In this document: positions 11,074 to 24,773 of the stretch, piece by piece
Layout: every line of letters starts with the position of its first letter
How positions within the stretch are numbered: position 1 is the stretch's first letter
From: Artemisia argyi
Lineage: Eukaryota; Streptophyta; Magnoliopsida; Asterales; Asteraceae
Assembly (NCBI GenBank): GCA_030686995.1
Contig: CM060681.1
Location: forward strand, 159,854,333 to 159,918,332
Direction: 5' to 3'
DNA: 64,000 nucleotides
Notes under the pieces: model-generated
Database searches by the model: none
Told to the model about the DNA's origin: nothing
The model's input: the letters and a program-made list of their open reading frames with translations, nothing else
Translations under genes and position numbers: made by a program

Positions 11074-14000
11074 TGTCACACCCCCAAAATACCTGAATGG
11101 CAGCGGAATGGAATATCTGGGGGTGACTGTCATAGCACCATAGTTACAGTTATATTGAACGACGTAAAGTGTTGTTTTGAAAATACATCGTTTGATTCAT
11201 TTAAAATATTTAGACTTATAAAACATAGGTCCCAAAGTCTTGAAAAGTTTACAGAAATAAGTTTAGTACAATCAAACGATAGTTCATAAGTGCATGAAAA
11301 TCGAAAATGAGACGCGTCATCCTTGTTACTCAATGATATGACTCCATGCATGTCATGAAGAATATGTCTTAGTTACCTGAAAATACATTGCGAAAATGGT
11401 CAACAAGAATGTTGGTGAATTCCATAGGTTTGTAAGTTAAATCGTATGTACATTGGCCACAAGTATAAAGTAAACCGACAAAATGTCAAAAGTAATACAT
11501 TGGCTCTTAAGTTCATGACCCCGAAGCTAGACGTTACTTGACCCCAAATGAGTGTTTACCAGACACTCTAATATATTAGACATGAAATGCATTCGTACCC
11601 GTTGGAGCAACCCAAACACGAATGGAGGAGTCACCCTCAATAGATTTATTCACTCACTCTCGCTTGTAGATTAATTAATGGTCCATGATAATAAAGGGGA
11701 CTTGTCATGACGTGGTAATAAGGCAACTTAAGCAATGTAAGGAATTTAATACTTTGGCATGTACAGAAAAATAAGTAATGCAATGTATTCTTCCCCGTGG
11801 GATTTGAAATCAAATATGTAATTGAAAACGGGGCTATGAAAACTCACCTGAAGTGATAGTACAATGTGATGAAATAATCGGGACAACAAGGCGCGAACAC
11901 TAGCCGCAACCTAATATGAGTAATAACGATCTACTTTAGATCATGTCGTGATGTAATGAATGCACATGCACATGATACCTATACCACTCGTAACTTGAAA
12001 ATACTAGTTATTGTCAAAGTAGGTAATTTCCATACTTAATAAAAATAAGTCCAACTAGAATAATAAAACTTGTCGTAATATATCGTATATAAAAAAAATG
12101 TTAGTGTTATATTCCTCGTTTTGAAAAACTTGAAATAACGTCTAGTAGTTGCATAAATAAGCCTTGGGTCGTACGTACTTCATTAGTTAAGAATATAGTT
12201 CTTGAACAAGAAATCTAGAAAATATAGTATTTAGTACGTAGTTATATTATTTCTATTAGTGACTATAATTATATATATAGTTTTGACGATTTTAAAACGT
12301 GTATAACTTTGTCGTTTTAAGTTCATTTTCCTCGTTCTTTATATCCACGGATTTGTCTTAACATGTATTAATATATTTTTGATAGTTCGGCTCCTCTAGG
12401 TTATGTCTAATGCCTCTCTTTGTCCGTCGAAAATCGTCCAACAGCACGTTATATTTTCAGAAAATAGTTTTCGTCGTTAAACTTTCAAAAATCATATCTC
12501 CTTCGTTATAAGTTTGTTTTAATCCGTTCTTTCGCCCACGGCTTCGTTTTTTAAAGGATTTTCTAAATCTTTGGTCAAAAATCACCCACCATCTACTGAT
12601 TTTCCCACGTTTTCAAAATAAGGACAGTAGGTATATATATAGTTTCAAAAATCATTTCTAGGGTTCAAATCTAGTTTCAACTTCAACCAAACCACTTTCA
12701 ATCACCACAAACCTAGTCTAATCTTACCATACACCTTCTTAGGGTGTCATGAGTTCCTAAACATCATAAATCAAGTGGATCTAACAAGGATCTAACTATA
12801 ATCTATTTCTATGGCTCAAAAGTTAGATATGTATAAAATGGAGTGGTATAAATAGCATATGCATGTAGATCTAGTATATATATCATATGAATCTTGTGAA
12901 AACTTGGTAAAATTATAAAGATGAGTTTCATACACTTACTTGAAAGATTAATGGGATTTTGATGATGAAAACCTATGTAAACCTTGAGTTTGTATTTCAA
13001 AACCCTAAAATGAGTACAAAATACACTATATATTTTACTTGATCTTGAAAAATTATGGTTTTTGCTTGTTCTTCTTGTTTAGGCCGAGCACCACCAAGAG
13101 AGAAAAAGGAAATGTGTCTTGCTTTTTAGATCTTGAAATGAGATGAGAAAGATAACTTTTTAGTATATATATATTATATAAATCAAACAAATAATTGATA
13201 CATTAATTGAAGTGGTAACATTTTCAAGTTGTGTAAGATATTAGTATGGAGGGGGGGTGGGGGGCGGCAACATGGAGGGGGGGAAGAAAAATTGTAGTAG
13301 TGTAAGATAGTTGGTAGTATTTAGGTAGTATTATGTGTATATGAATAGTTTTAGAGAATACTGGGTACCGAGTTAACTAAAAATAAATTTTAACGGAGTT
13401 AACCGGGACATAATAAAGTCGTAAAAATTATAAAAATATCTTGGGTATAATTATTGAGTGTTTAGATAATTATTATTTAATTTCTACAAAAACCGTCGTA
13501 ATTTTAATAAACTTACGATAATAATTAAATAAATTTCCAAAACACCGGGTAAATTAATATTATAATTTTTATATTATTAAAGTGAATATAAAAATATATT
13601 GGGATCATAGTCGGGAGTGTCGGACGTGTTAGTCACATTATTGATCGCGTGTTAACGTTTATTTAAAAATAAACATACGTAAAAGTCAAATATATCAAAA
13701 GTATTAATTTGAATATCCTACGAGTGGAATAGTATGCAAATGCTATTGTGATGATGTATAGGCCATTTCTAGTCCATATGAAGTGTCCCTATTGACGATG
13801 CATGAATTCGCAGCTAAACCTGACCGGTTTCTCAAATGTAAATATCCGTAAACTAAATTTACGATGAAATGAATAAAGTACATGAATAGTGTTTTCTCTC
13901 TGGAAATGAATAGTGTCGTGTGAATAGTAAATTTTTCTGAACGCTTCTCGGAATCTCAAACTGACACCATAAATGATGAATAGTAAAATGGTGAATAGTG

Positions 14001-14092
14001 ATCGGTGAATAGTAACTGATGAATAGTAACTTCTGAGATGAAAAATGAAATTTCGACATCTGAACAAGGACTTGAAATTACGAATTGTGACA
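11074..14092 (-). repeat. Complete 5' LTR of the Tekay-like element (3019 bp)
   Basis: Its ends on the minus strand are TGTCACAATTCG and GGGGGTGTGACA, giving a TGTCACA/TGTGACA terminal inverted repeat. The first 1.3 kb aligns with 4388-5690. The length is in the range known for long-LTR Tekay/Del elements. The region around 13785-14090 has seven TGAATAGT copies. Short open frames inside, such as 12809-13000 minus, recur in both LTR copies and are not considered genes. Confidence 0.87.
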
Positions 14093-15070
14093 GGGGGGTT
14101 GAGTAAGAAGAGCTATGGGAGGTTGTGGCAAGTCTAGGAGGTTACTAAGATCAGCTATGGTGTAGCTATGGGGCGCCATAGGCCAGTTGTGGTGGTTCTT
14201 GGCCGAGAGAGGCGGTTGGGAAGAAGGACGTGACAAGGAGGTGATTCACCTCCTTGCTTGGGTTCTTAGAGGTGTTAGGTTGCTAGCTTAGTTAGGGACA
14301 GGTGATAGGGTGCTTTCTTGGTAGTTTAGAGTAGTATAGTAGCTAGTTTTAGGTTTTTAGGTTTAGTTTTAACCCAGTTTTTCCTAGAAAGAGTTTAGTG
14401 TTTTGCCTAGGGGTTGGTGCCTAATTCAGGGTCCTAAGGGTGTTTAGTAACAAATATAATGTCCTAAGTGGCTTATACCAAGTGGTGATATCTTATGGTA
14501 AAGATTTGTGATAGTTTAGACCTAGTTTTGGGAAGTTATGACCTAGTTATGGTTTTGTGCTTATATGACTTGTACCTAAGTTCTAGGGAGTTGTACTATA
14601 ATCTAGGGGGTCTAATATATCCTAAGGTAACTAATGTAACTCATCCCTAAGCCTTGAACACTTTAGAACATGTATGGATAAGGAATTATGGTTTTTAAGA
14701 TAACCGTAAACACATAGGTGCAATTAGGGTTTTCTAGCAAGTATGGTATACTAAAGTGATAGTTTTCTTAGTGAAAATATGTTTGTAACCTTGACTTGAC
14801 ATACCAGGATGTTTACATCAAGTAAACATGGTAGTGGTTGGCATAGGTGGATACGTGAGCTTGTCTAAAGGTTAGTTAGGTCATAAGGATATAATAAAGC
14901 AAAAATTTAGCTCAGGAAAATCCTATAGGAATTTCTTATCCTAAATTGTGCTTAGTGAGGGCCTAAGTTAAGTTAGTAAGGCATTTCTAATCCTAGATTG
15001 TGCTTAGTGAGGGCCTAAGTTAAGTTGGTAAGGCATTTCTAACCTAAGGGGAAGTTAGTGGGTTGTTACA
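14093..15070 (-). repeat. LTR fragment of the same family as 50856-54375
   Basis: Reverse-complement resemblance to the LTR at 50856-54375. The end GGGTTGTTACA at about 15060-15070 is the complement of the LTR start TGTAACAACCC. The block around 14230-14260 (GGAGGTGATTCACCTCCTTG) corresponds to 51928-51948, and CAAGTCTAGG near 14130 corresponds to about 52050. Only the LTR start and about 1 kb are present; the rest lies beyond the Tekay-like insertion at 14092/14093. It is the oldest layer of this nest. Confidence 0.75.
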
Positions 15071-15170
15071 CAACCCCACAATACTTTAGATGAACTTATA
15101 CTCTTTGGCTTACATATATGACAACTAAGCCAAACCAAATGGAATCAGTATTTTCAAGCCTATTGCAATA

Positions 15171-15368
15171 CTCCTTCCATCACAAATTATAAGTCTATTT
15201 TCTTATTTTGGGGTTGTCCTAAAATACATGTCCGTTTTCTTATTTGAACCCATCAAAAGATACTTTAGTGGAGAGAGAAGATATTTGATTGGTGAATAGA
15301 TTTATTTGTGAGATTTTATTAAACTTTGTGCATATTGAAAATGGACTTATAATTTGAGACGGATAGAG
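15171..15368. mobile_element. Stowaway-type MITE (Tc1/mariner), 198 bp
   Basis: The terminal inverted repeats are CTCCTTCCATCACAAATTAT at the left and, as complement of the right end, CTCTATCCGTCTCAAATTAT, continuing for about 32 bp with roughly five mismatches. The element is flanked by TA on both sides (15169-15170 and 15369-15370), the mariner target duplication. The terminus resembles the CTCCCTCCGTCCC end common to plant Stowaway elements (established knowledge). No coding capacity. Confidence 0.88.
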
Positions 15369-15379
15369 TACTTGATATT

Positions 15380-15610
15380 TTAAGTCATTGAGCAAGTCGT
15401 TTACTTTATGTGCATGTCTTTATAAGAAGACATAAATATTTAATATCTTAGTATACGTTATAAGTCATTGAACAACTAAAGGACTTCATGTACATGTTTT
15501 AACTAGAAGACATAACAAGTTAGCATCTTACTTTATGTTATAAGCCTTTAAACAATTAAAGGACTTTATGTTTGTGTCTTTAGAAAAGGATCTAAACACA
15601 TTTAACTAAA
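15380..15610. repeat. Three degenerate tandem units of about 80 bp
   Basis: Blocks beginning near 15384, 15460 and 15540 share the order AAGTCATTGA..AA, then TTATGTGCATGTCTTT-like, then AGAAGACATAA, then a TTATAAG junction. Identity between units is modest. No gene is visible here. Confidence 0.5.
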
Positions 15611-18600
15611 GTAATTATGAGCGCCGACGCTTGGTCTCAATAGTAATTTCAAATTAATTCTATACTTCCAGTTTTATGATGTTACAAGAAAACATAATCA
15701 TATTGACTAAACAATTCAGTGAATATATCGAAGTATTTTGCAATTTATCTTGACATTTGTTCTAAATAGTTTAACATACATTTTATATGTATGAGTCCTA
15801 TTAGAATACTAGTTTTCTTACCTTGCAGTCAAGAAAACATTAGGTATTGTTATGTGTTGTACCTTGCACATAATTAAAATTTCTCCCACTTGTGTAGGGT
15901 GCAACATTAAGTAAGTGTACAAAACAAAATGATGATCGTATGTTTATATAGACTATAGGACTGTGTCACATATAAAATATGAATTAAGTCTAGCTCAAAT
16001 CATATTAGCATGAAAAGTGTATATAGAACTTTACCAATTAATAAGGAATCGTGCATGACGATTTTATAGATAACATTTCAGGAAGCGACAAGTTATCTTA
16101 TAAAATAATGTGTGGTGATTCTTACTAAATAAAGAAGTGTCACACTTGGAAAGTAATTAATTATTTCAAGGCTCGCCAGAAATATTATGGGACACTTATA
16201 AGGTAAAAAACTCATAGCTCACACTGGATCAGGCAACATTACAAGTATGTCATCTTGAAATAAACTGCATTGCTCCCACTAGATTAGACAAATATTATAA
16301 GTGTTTTGTTACTAGTGAAAAACAAGTAGCAATTTATTGACTTTCCTTATCCTGAGTATCTACACATTAGTGCTAATGTCAATCGTATGGACTAGTAAAC
16401 ATATACTTAAGTATCTAAGGATGTGTGTCAAGTTCTACTACATAGACGATAGACCAGCCATTTATGTTATTCATTAACTTGAAATTTGGCATGCAAATCC
16501 TCCTTAATTGGCCTACCTAGCCATAAGGGTATAGTGCCTTTATTAGGTGCAAACAAGTAGTTAAATCATGCTAGTTATTGCATTTACCACTTTTGCGATA
16601 ATATTTCCTTTTTCGAATTATAAATCATGCGGTGTCTCGATAATATCACGACATTGTTATTTGGCAGCTATAGAAACATTTTCTCTAGTTATCCAAATGT
16701 TTTATATGTTTCAACGAGTTTAAAACTGAATAGGGGTAGAGAAATCTATTTGAACGAATAAGATTCACAACCTTACTTCACCGCTTGGCTTTTGCAAGAC
16801 AAAATGATTTCATGAGTAAGATCGCATATGAGTTCAATTAAAAGTTGGGCAATTTTATCGTTCCTATTAAAGCTTTTAGAGCAAGGAAAAAGGATAGGAT
16901 TAAGTCTCTCTCTCTTAAAAGGAAAAAAGACTTAGTTTGTCTTCTAAAAAAGTACGAACTACCATTTACGGTTCATGTTCCATTACACAATTAATAGAAA
17001 ATTCAAAGTTAAATTTTGGTATTTTCGATATTTAAATCCTTTTAAAAGTTAGCTACCCACGTTTTTAAATAAAAACAATTATCTTAATAAAAGGCTAAGA
17101 TCCTACTTGAACATTCACCCGTAACATCAGTTGATCTGCTAGCAATGGTGGATTCAATAGGTAAGCAACGGGCAATAATTGCATTACTAGTGCAACTCGT
17201 AGACTTATAAGACTCATGTCACTAGATAACGATCTACTAGTGTCATGTGGAATGTTTTGTCTCATTTAATGCCTCGGGTTAAGGATCTCACCTTCTTAAC
17301 TCGATTAAGTTGTCCAACTGGAGAACGTGTGAAAATCACATTAGGTCTCACGCATAGATGATACACACATTGGGTTGCAATTCACCTACGTCTCAAGCAG
17401 AATGAAAGGAAATTGCGAGCATCCTCACAATTGGATGGCAAAGACTGACATTTTATGGGTATAAATTTTGATAAAAAACGTGTACGAAGAAGCATGCATA
17501 CATCTTCGTAACACAAGTAAATAAACAATTTTTATTAACTTATTCGGCTTACATTTTACCACTGGAAAACATTAAAGAATAACCAAACACTAGATTGACA
17601 CCCTCGAAAGGTTAAAAACCTCAAGTATTTCAATCATAGGCTCATATGCAAAAGCATGTAGTGCCTTGGGAAAAGATGAAAGGTTATTCAAACCCTAGAC
17701 TATTTGTTAAAAACTATGTACTTGCATATTTTTCGCGGGAGCAAATTTCGGTGTAAAACCCATCCCAATGCGTTTAAAATATTGCAAGACAATTGTTAAA
17801 CAAACTTGGTCATTAATAAAATTAGTGTGAAACTTTATGTCATTATTTAAAGTTTATTAAACGTATGTACTTGCAAGGTTTCGCGGGAGCAAATTACTGT
17901 GTAAACCAAACCTAATGCATTTGACCATTGCAAGACGTTAGTTTAATTAAATCATATTTCGATAATTTATGTCCATCTAATTTCAAAAATCTTTTTCCAT
18001 AATTTATAGTCAACAAACTATAACACAAATAAAACAGATAGAAATGGGGATGAAGTAGAAAACAGACTCTTATAAAGCGATAAAGAAAACAAAGCAATAA
18101 AAAACACAACTTGCTGATTTGGGATTTTTTTCACTTTAGGGTCCGAAAACTCCATGAAGGAGTCTTCTTCAACTTTAGAGTAAACTAGAAGTTGTAGTCT
18201 ACTAAGTCAAGGACTCCAAAAAAAATTCAAGGTCTAATTCGTTTTAGAATGACGAGAGTTAATTTTTTTAGTGCAGCAAGGTCAAGCAAACATCAAACAA
18301 AAATAAATCACACAAGTGTTTTAAATTAGGTTATTCGTCAATTTAGTCCCTCTAACCAATTAACCTATTAATTATATGATTAATATAAGAGGTTGACTTA
18401 TCATGCATGATAAGTATGCATGTAGTTGTCATGGATTACAATTTAAAAAAAACAGTTAACACAATTAATAAGCCAAAAAGCTGAAAGATTTGTAACATGT
18501 AAAAATCCTTCACTTTATACACATAAACCCACGACCTAGGGTTTTTGAAAACCGATTTTTAAGACTTCATAGGGTTTATTTTAACTTATAAGAAACGCCC

Positions 18601-18710
18601 CAAGGGCTGTACAAAAATAAGTTAAAGAAAATGTGTGAAAACAAGCGTTTTAGGTCAATTTTACATATAGGAGTGTAACCCATAACAATAAACGAAAGGC
18701 TCGTGATGCC
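15611..18710. other. Three kilobases without a recognisable gene
   Basis: No open frame above 65 codons and no transposon protein on either strand. Two related blocks around 17710-17800 and 17860-17945 share GTACTTGCA, TTTCGCGGGAGCAAATT, GTGTAAA and ATTGCAAGAC, forming a degenerate repeat of about 150 bp. If the LTR proposed at 18711-19327 is real, this would be its internal, non-coding or lost, region. Confidence 0.5.
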
Positions 18711-19327
18711 ACGGTTGGGATTTGAAAACTATATAACAAGTATAACATGAGTCACGCAGCGTATAGATATCCTATAGGGATCCGCTCGTTGTACTTGAAT
18801 TAATACACAAATAAACACGCATGTCTACTAACATCTTGATTTGAAGTGGATGACCAACGAATCGAGACAACGGATCTTGATCTTCTTTTTGACTAACACG
18901 AAACACTTAAGCTACAAAGATAAGTAGCCTCTACATTTGTGCACACTACAAGTGATGGTAGAATACTAGAATGCTAGTTCTCGACGCACGAGCTAAACAA
19001 CAAAACACATGGTTTCATGTTTTGGTTGATCAAAGTCGACAATCCCTTAGAAAAGGGTTATGTCGATCGGTTTTTGTGGTGTAGGAAGGGAGGAGAGTTT
19101 TCTTTTCTTGTTAAAGCTTTCCAAAGACCACCAATAATGAATTATGCAATTCATAATATAGACTTTGGCAAACTTAGAGAACAAATTGGGCTGTAATTCT
19201 TTCTCTTACACCCATTCGACTGAACATGGGCTCCCAAGTGCGCTTCCCATTCGTTTTGGACTTTTACCAATTAACTAGTCCATTTCACGCTGATTGTTCA
19301 GTCCATTAGTTAATTAAAATGTCTAAC
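18711..19327 (-). repeat. Possible Ty1-copia LTR
   Basis: On the minus strand the segment starts TGTTAGACATTTTAATTAAC and ends near CAAATCCCAACC, followed by GTGGCATCACGAGCC. The last string is a degenerate version of the iMet primer site TGGTATCAGAGCC with one substitution and one inserted base. No partner LTR or target duplication was found, and sequence of similar character continues to about 19600, so the outer boundary is uncertain. Confidence 0.35.
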
Positions 19328-20534
19328 AGTTTAATTAACGACCGTTAGTCATTTCGTGAATTATTAACTATATAATTACTAATATACTTTCCATAAGTAT
19401 ATTAATTATATTATAAAAGTATTCCTCTGGTAAATACGTGTGTGCCCCTATAGGCTCATGTATTTTCGGCCGTATATTATTTACTATGACATAAGCATAT
19501 ACCAATAGACTTAACTCTGAAACTCGAAAGTAAACATTTGAAAAGAGAGAGAAACATGCTCGATTTGGCGGATGCAAGCTAAAAATAACAACGGCCGCAC
19601 CGGACTCCTTTACTTATTACTGGCACATGTCAATTCGGTTATGAAAATTCATTATTTGATGAATATATGTTGACTAGCTTATAGACCCGTCAAATTGACA
19701 GGTTTTTAGAAGAGATTATGCAGCTAAAAATTTAAGCGTGTAAAAAAAATGAGCAAAAATACCCGAAATCAAACAAATCATGTATTTGAAGGGAATAGTA
19801 AGCAATAAATCAATGATATGAAAAAGTACAATGCTTGTAACTATTAATGTAATAAACATCATGGATTGTGGCACATGATTTTGATGATGTAATAAACGGC
19901 CATGCACGTGTGCTTGAATCTTGATGGTCTTGAAAAGAAAAATTATGTAGTGAGCGATAATTGATTGATAACCCGATCAACATATTGTAAGCACCTAATA
20001 AATTAGAGAAAAAGTGTAAGTAAAAGATGTTTGTAACTTATAATAAGTATAAAAAAATCGTATAAAACATATCATATGTGTATTAGTACATACCTCTTGA
20101 AACTTGGTCATAGACCTTATAAACTACATTTGTGATAATATGAAACTTGGTCCCGAAAGTGTTTAAATTATGTTGATAATTATTATTGGTTTAGTGACCT
20201 GTGTAATACATGGCTATTATCAATATTTAAATTCAACAACAAAGGAAAAAACTATTTTCGTCCCTGGCCAAAACAAAATGACTAAAATACCCGTCTCTCT
20301 ATTTAATTAAATAGAAAGAAGGCAAGGGTAAGTTAGTCATTCAACGTTGGTCAAAGACATAAATTGCACTCATAAGTTCCCAACAGGAACGGTGTCTGCA
20401 CTTTCGACCCGTGGACTCATTGATGCATTACTTATTATTTCTTTAAAAAATAATGAAACCTATTTACGTTCGTTGTCGTTTGTTAATTTATTCACACATG
20501 TAACTTCTTGATGCATAATTTCTTTAAAAACCCT

Positions 20535-20556
20535 CTACGGGTCTATAAGCTAATGG
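20535..20556 (+). other. Second Helitron-like 3' end
   Basis: Plus-strand ACCCTCTACGGGT forms a 4-bp stem with a short loop and is followed by CTATAAG and CTAA before a T. The last 15 bases (ACGGGTCTATAAGCT) are the complement of the terminus at 19678-19692. It could be the end of a nested element in the other orientation, or the two could be the arms of a terminal-inverted-repeat element of 19678-20550. Confidence 0.35.
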
Positions 20557-23500
20557 AACCTAAATATAAATATAAGGATTAAGGATGATGTTAATAATAA
20601 AAAAGACCTAAGTATAAGCATGCATGTATAATGCAATATATACGAATTTTTAATAGTTCATTGGTTTAGCTCATTTGTCAGTCCAAATGAAGATGAGAAT
20701 TGAGAAATGAGAATGCAAATGTTACAAATTTCAAGATACTTAAATATAGTTGCTTATGTGGATGTTATCACATGCATAAGGACATTATTATGTTTATATT
20801 TTGGCATGGCATCATTGGCATGTTCCACTTGCTTCTTAATGTCTTATACCTTTTACGTGAGGTTATTCGTAAATGGATTGGTGACAGCATACGAACATCT
20901 AAACGTAGACCGAGTATAAAATCTTGGGAATTGTCATAGAAAGTGATAAAGCTCGTCAGACCTCAAAAAAAGATAACAATGATATTTAAAAGGGTTGTGC
21001 TGAAGCTAACCTGTTCCAATTGTTACATGTTGTTTTTAGTTTCATTAAGTGTGGTTTATAATATAGTGGACAAATAAAGTGCCCATCATAAGAAATAATC
21101 TTACATATGTATTTAGGAATGGAATAAATGAATGAAATTAAGGATATGAATCAAACTATTTTGGTATTCATTCGGGATAAGAATCCTAATGGATTTACAA
21201 AAATCATATCCATACATGATTATCACAACAAAGAAATTAGTAACATAGGATGAGACCCCAAAAGGTTAAAGTATTGCATTAGCTTCATCTATGTACATCC
21301 AAAAAAATATGAATACTACTACACAAATTCCAAATCCTTTGCAACATCATACCGACCACTTTCATCATCGAGCAATGGTAATGCAACAAAACTTTGTGAT
21401 TCCAAGTTCTTTATCCACCCTCATAGTAGATAATTCACAGCCTGCACCACTGGCGAAATTTTAGGCACACCAAAGTTAAAAGGCTCATTTTTACATTGAA
21501 TAACTTAATACCGCAAGGCGTGTTTGTCATGGCAAAAATACCTGACAGATAACATACTGAGTTTTGGTTTTTCGTTATCCATTAGTTTATCTATATATAA
21601 AGCCATGTTAATAAATTTAGTGTACGACGTCCCAATGACAATATAGCTAAGAAATTATATCCCAAAACATAGAATCCTACCAAAATGCCCAGAAGCCATA
21701 AATATGTATCTTTTATCCTAACAGGTTGTTCGATAAACACAAACTACGTATTTAGCATCTAAAATGTGTCTCATAAGCTACTTTGCTCGATATTTATAAA
21801 CATGTACAATACCAGGTCTCCAGGATGTTTACTCGGTTATCTGCAATAATGATATCAAGCATGGTCCTCGGCTTCACCAGCCCCTATCTATAAGCTCACT
21901 ATTAAAACTTAACCCTCATTTAAGTAAGCTTAGACTTACGCCATGATTGTTCTAACACTCTGTCCAACTACAACAATCACCTTCTTGATATCATTATAGC
22001 ATGAAGGAATGTTTCAACTGGTCAAAGTGCAAATGTTTTAATGGGTAAAAGTGCTAATGTTTTAACAAATATAGAATGGTATAATAGGATATGAATATAT
22101 ATTCGCTCTATCAAATATGTATTAGTATATAAATTTAAATGTAATGGGACATATAGGCCAAAGAACGTAGGTGGCTCAGTTTGTATAAAAGAGAAAAACA
22201 ATGATTTGCTTTGTCTCTTATGTTGGTTTTGATCAATATGCATCACAAAACTCCTAATATTCCACAGAAAAAGAGAGTCACTCATTAAGCATGAAACAAC
22301 ATACGTGGGCAGCAGGGGTAGATATTTCGTCCCGTCTAAATATCAATGGGTTGATTTGGATCATATGTTATCTCTAACGGGTCAAATGATGTAAATGATT
22401 TAAGTGAAAATATGCAAACGGGTTTAAAGTCCTCTTAAATGTATTCCATATTGCCTATAGTTTATCATTAAAATCCATTTTGGCATGAACCCGTTTTTTT
22501 AACGCATCCAGGACACCCGTTTTGTTAGTATTGGTGAATAGATAGATCTACAAATAGACAGTACCATCTAAAAGAAATTATTCTTTAGATGAAGGTCATA
22601 ACGTAACTACACTACTCATGTGATATTCGGTTGCCGAAAACAATCAATGCGTAATAAATAGCTTGTTGTTTTCACCGTGTTGCTACAGGTATATTTTGCA
22701 AAACAATCCCAACTATCTTCCAACTAATCCTAAACTAAAGAAGTTTGTATCATGTTTTGAAATCCAGTACATTAACCAATCAAAAGATCACGGTGCTACC
22801 TATAGTAAATATAAAGAAACATGATATAATGGGACTTACAATCGCATCCGTCTGTTGTTGGTCATGTGGTGCAGACGAAGTGAATTCACATGATGTCCTC
22901 CTGTCAAACTACAAATCAACCAAAACTATCATTATCGAAAGAGAAATAATAATATTACAATCATGTCCTTTCATTAGGAAGTGAAAGTAAAAAGAAAAAA
23001 AAAATGATGTGAAAAAATAATCGATATATTAAATTGTAATTACATGACATTGGATCTCTAAAACAATAAACTAAAGTACGAATCCAATTTATATTTGGTT
23101 CATATATACATTTCATCAAATAGTTTGTGTACATACAAAATACACACAAATTAACAGGTAGCCTTTGTGCATTAAACACCCATAAACAAAACAACAAATC
23201 TCTCATTCATATTGTAAGGAATTTACCTTCATCGACAACAATGTGTGCTCTTCATTTTCTTCCCAGATTCACCAGAAAAACCTATACAAATACAAAAGAA
23301 CTGATAAACCATATTTCATATATTTTAATCGAAACAAAATTAAATCATTAAAAAATAGCTAAAAAGAATGACGAACAGTTTTGTAACCGTTATCCTAAAC
23401 AACTTGTTGTTCTAAACGACCCCGACCCATTATAAATTTTTCTCAAATTTCTAAATAAACAGACCTGCCCCTATTGGCGCATCTATAACTTCTTTTTCAC

Positions 23501-23724
23501 GGTCTTATCCCTTTCTCATATATAGTTGTTTCTTAAGTTTTCCATAATGAAAGTGCACATAATCCTCTAAACTAAACTAATGTGAGGTAGAACTCTATAA
23601 AAGGAGAACGTTATATGGTTGGTTCGGTGAATATGTGCCTTCTTAACGGGTCAAAAATATATAACTTTAAGGTTACAAAAAACAAAATATTATTAATTGA
23701 GTTTTAACCGTTTAAAAAACTTAC

Positions 23725-23815
23725 CTCATTTTGTGAATTTCCAATGTCAATGTCCTTTGCTTCACCGCAATTAACAATTATGTCCAGTGGTTGATCAACA
23801 ACAAATGTTTGACAC
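23725..23815 (-). pseudogene. Exon-like fragment inside the candidate Helitron
   Basis: Ninety-one bases open in one frame on the minus strand, preceded by the acceptor AATGCAG and followed by the donor GTAAG. The reading includes VVDQPLDIIVNCGEAKDIDI. I do not recognise the family. Other short pieces with splice-like borders occur nearby, for example the donor at 23228-23223 and the possible exon near 24440-24380 (DPDSRLTYYWFRL then GTAAGT). They look like captured gene fragments rather than a working gene. Confidence 0.3.
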
Positions 23816-24147
23816 CTGCATTGACAAAATCACAATACCAAATATGTATTACACTGGACTTAGACACAAAGCTATGTGAAAGACTACCTTTTTATGTGTG
23901 TTTTGGTTACAATGCCTCTATTCCATCTTGATAGATCATATCTGCTACATGTTTCAGTTAGTTGAACCCAAAAAATCAAATCGAGTAGAACAATTTGTTG
24001 ACGATTCTAATTCATTTAATAATCAAACTTTGCTTGTAGAATAAATCAATTTGCGACACAAATTATAAAAAACTAATTCATGAATGTGATTTCCCCAAAT
24101 AATTCTAGGGTTTCACAAAACACGCTTGAAATGAACTTAATCAAATC

Positions 24148-24176
24148 AAAAAAAAAAAAAAAAAAAAAAAAAAAAA
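24148..24176. repeat. Homopolymer A29
   Basis: Twenty-nine A on the plus strand inside the candidate Helitron. There is no clear retroposon body upstream. Confidence 0.9.
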
Positions 24177-24773
24177 CATAAATAGATTCAACACTTACCA
24201 AATCTTTCAAGGTATTTCCCTGAGGCTTTCATCGTTGCAGTATTCCACGATCTATCAAAAAAACAAAATTGCACATTCAATGATCTATACATAAACATCA
24301 TTAGCCCTAAATAAATTAATCATTAAAAAATATATATAAAAAAGAAATATTAGAAAAATTGATGGGAAGAAACTTACAATCGAAACCAATAATAGGTTAG
24401 CCGCGAATCAGGATCATTGCCAAGTTTAGGGTTTGTCCATGAAAGATGTTTAAGGGGTGGATTGATACTGATTGATTTGGTTTTGAAGTTTTTTGAAAAA
24501 TTAGTTACAAAGAAAATTAATGTCTTAATTCTTCCCTAAATGTATTAAATGTGTTGGAGAAACTGAATTGAAATAAAGAATCGTATGAAGGAAGAATTGA
24601 GTTGCCGCATTGATTGAATCAAATGAGGAAAAGTAAAGAGATTATGCAGTGTGGTGTTGTACGCATTAAATCTTCAGCCAATCATAATCGAGGCACATCA
24701 GCGCATTAATTACACTTGCTGCTTCAAAGAGTTGTAAATTATTCTGTTTTATTAGTATAAATAGATAGATAGA

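Larger units (their letters stand above)
19674..24773 (-). mobile_element. Candidate Helitron, about 5.1 kb, minus orientation
   Basis: The 3' end on the minus strand is an imperfect 9-bp-arm hairpin (19685-19703, ACCTGTCAATTTGACGGGT), seven bases, then CTAG and a flanking T. The 5' end at about 24773 reads TCTATCTATCTATTTATACT, flanked by A. Helitrons have 5' TC, a 3' hairpin close to CTRR and insertion between A and T (established knowledge). The 5' boundary lies in a GATA microsatellite and could shift by four-base steps. No Rep/helicase domain is seen. Exon-like pieces with splice signals lie inside (for example 23725-23815), which would fit a gene-capturing non-autonomous Helitron. A second, oppositely oriented Helitron-like end lies at about 20535-20556. 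Confidence 0.45.

Noticed and set aside
12809..13000. A 63-codon minus frame found also at 4422-4613
   Set aside because: The apparent conservation is because both lie in the two LTR copies of one element; there is no start context or motif to support a gene.
20700..20939. Two overlapping plus-strand frames of 79 and 70 codons with hydrophobic stretches
   Set aside because: They lie in the candidate Helitron, have no recognisable motif, and two frames are open at once, as in AT-rich chance frames.
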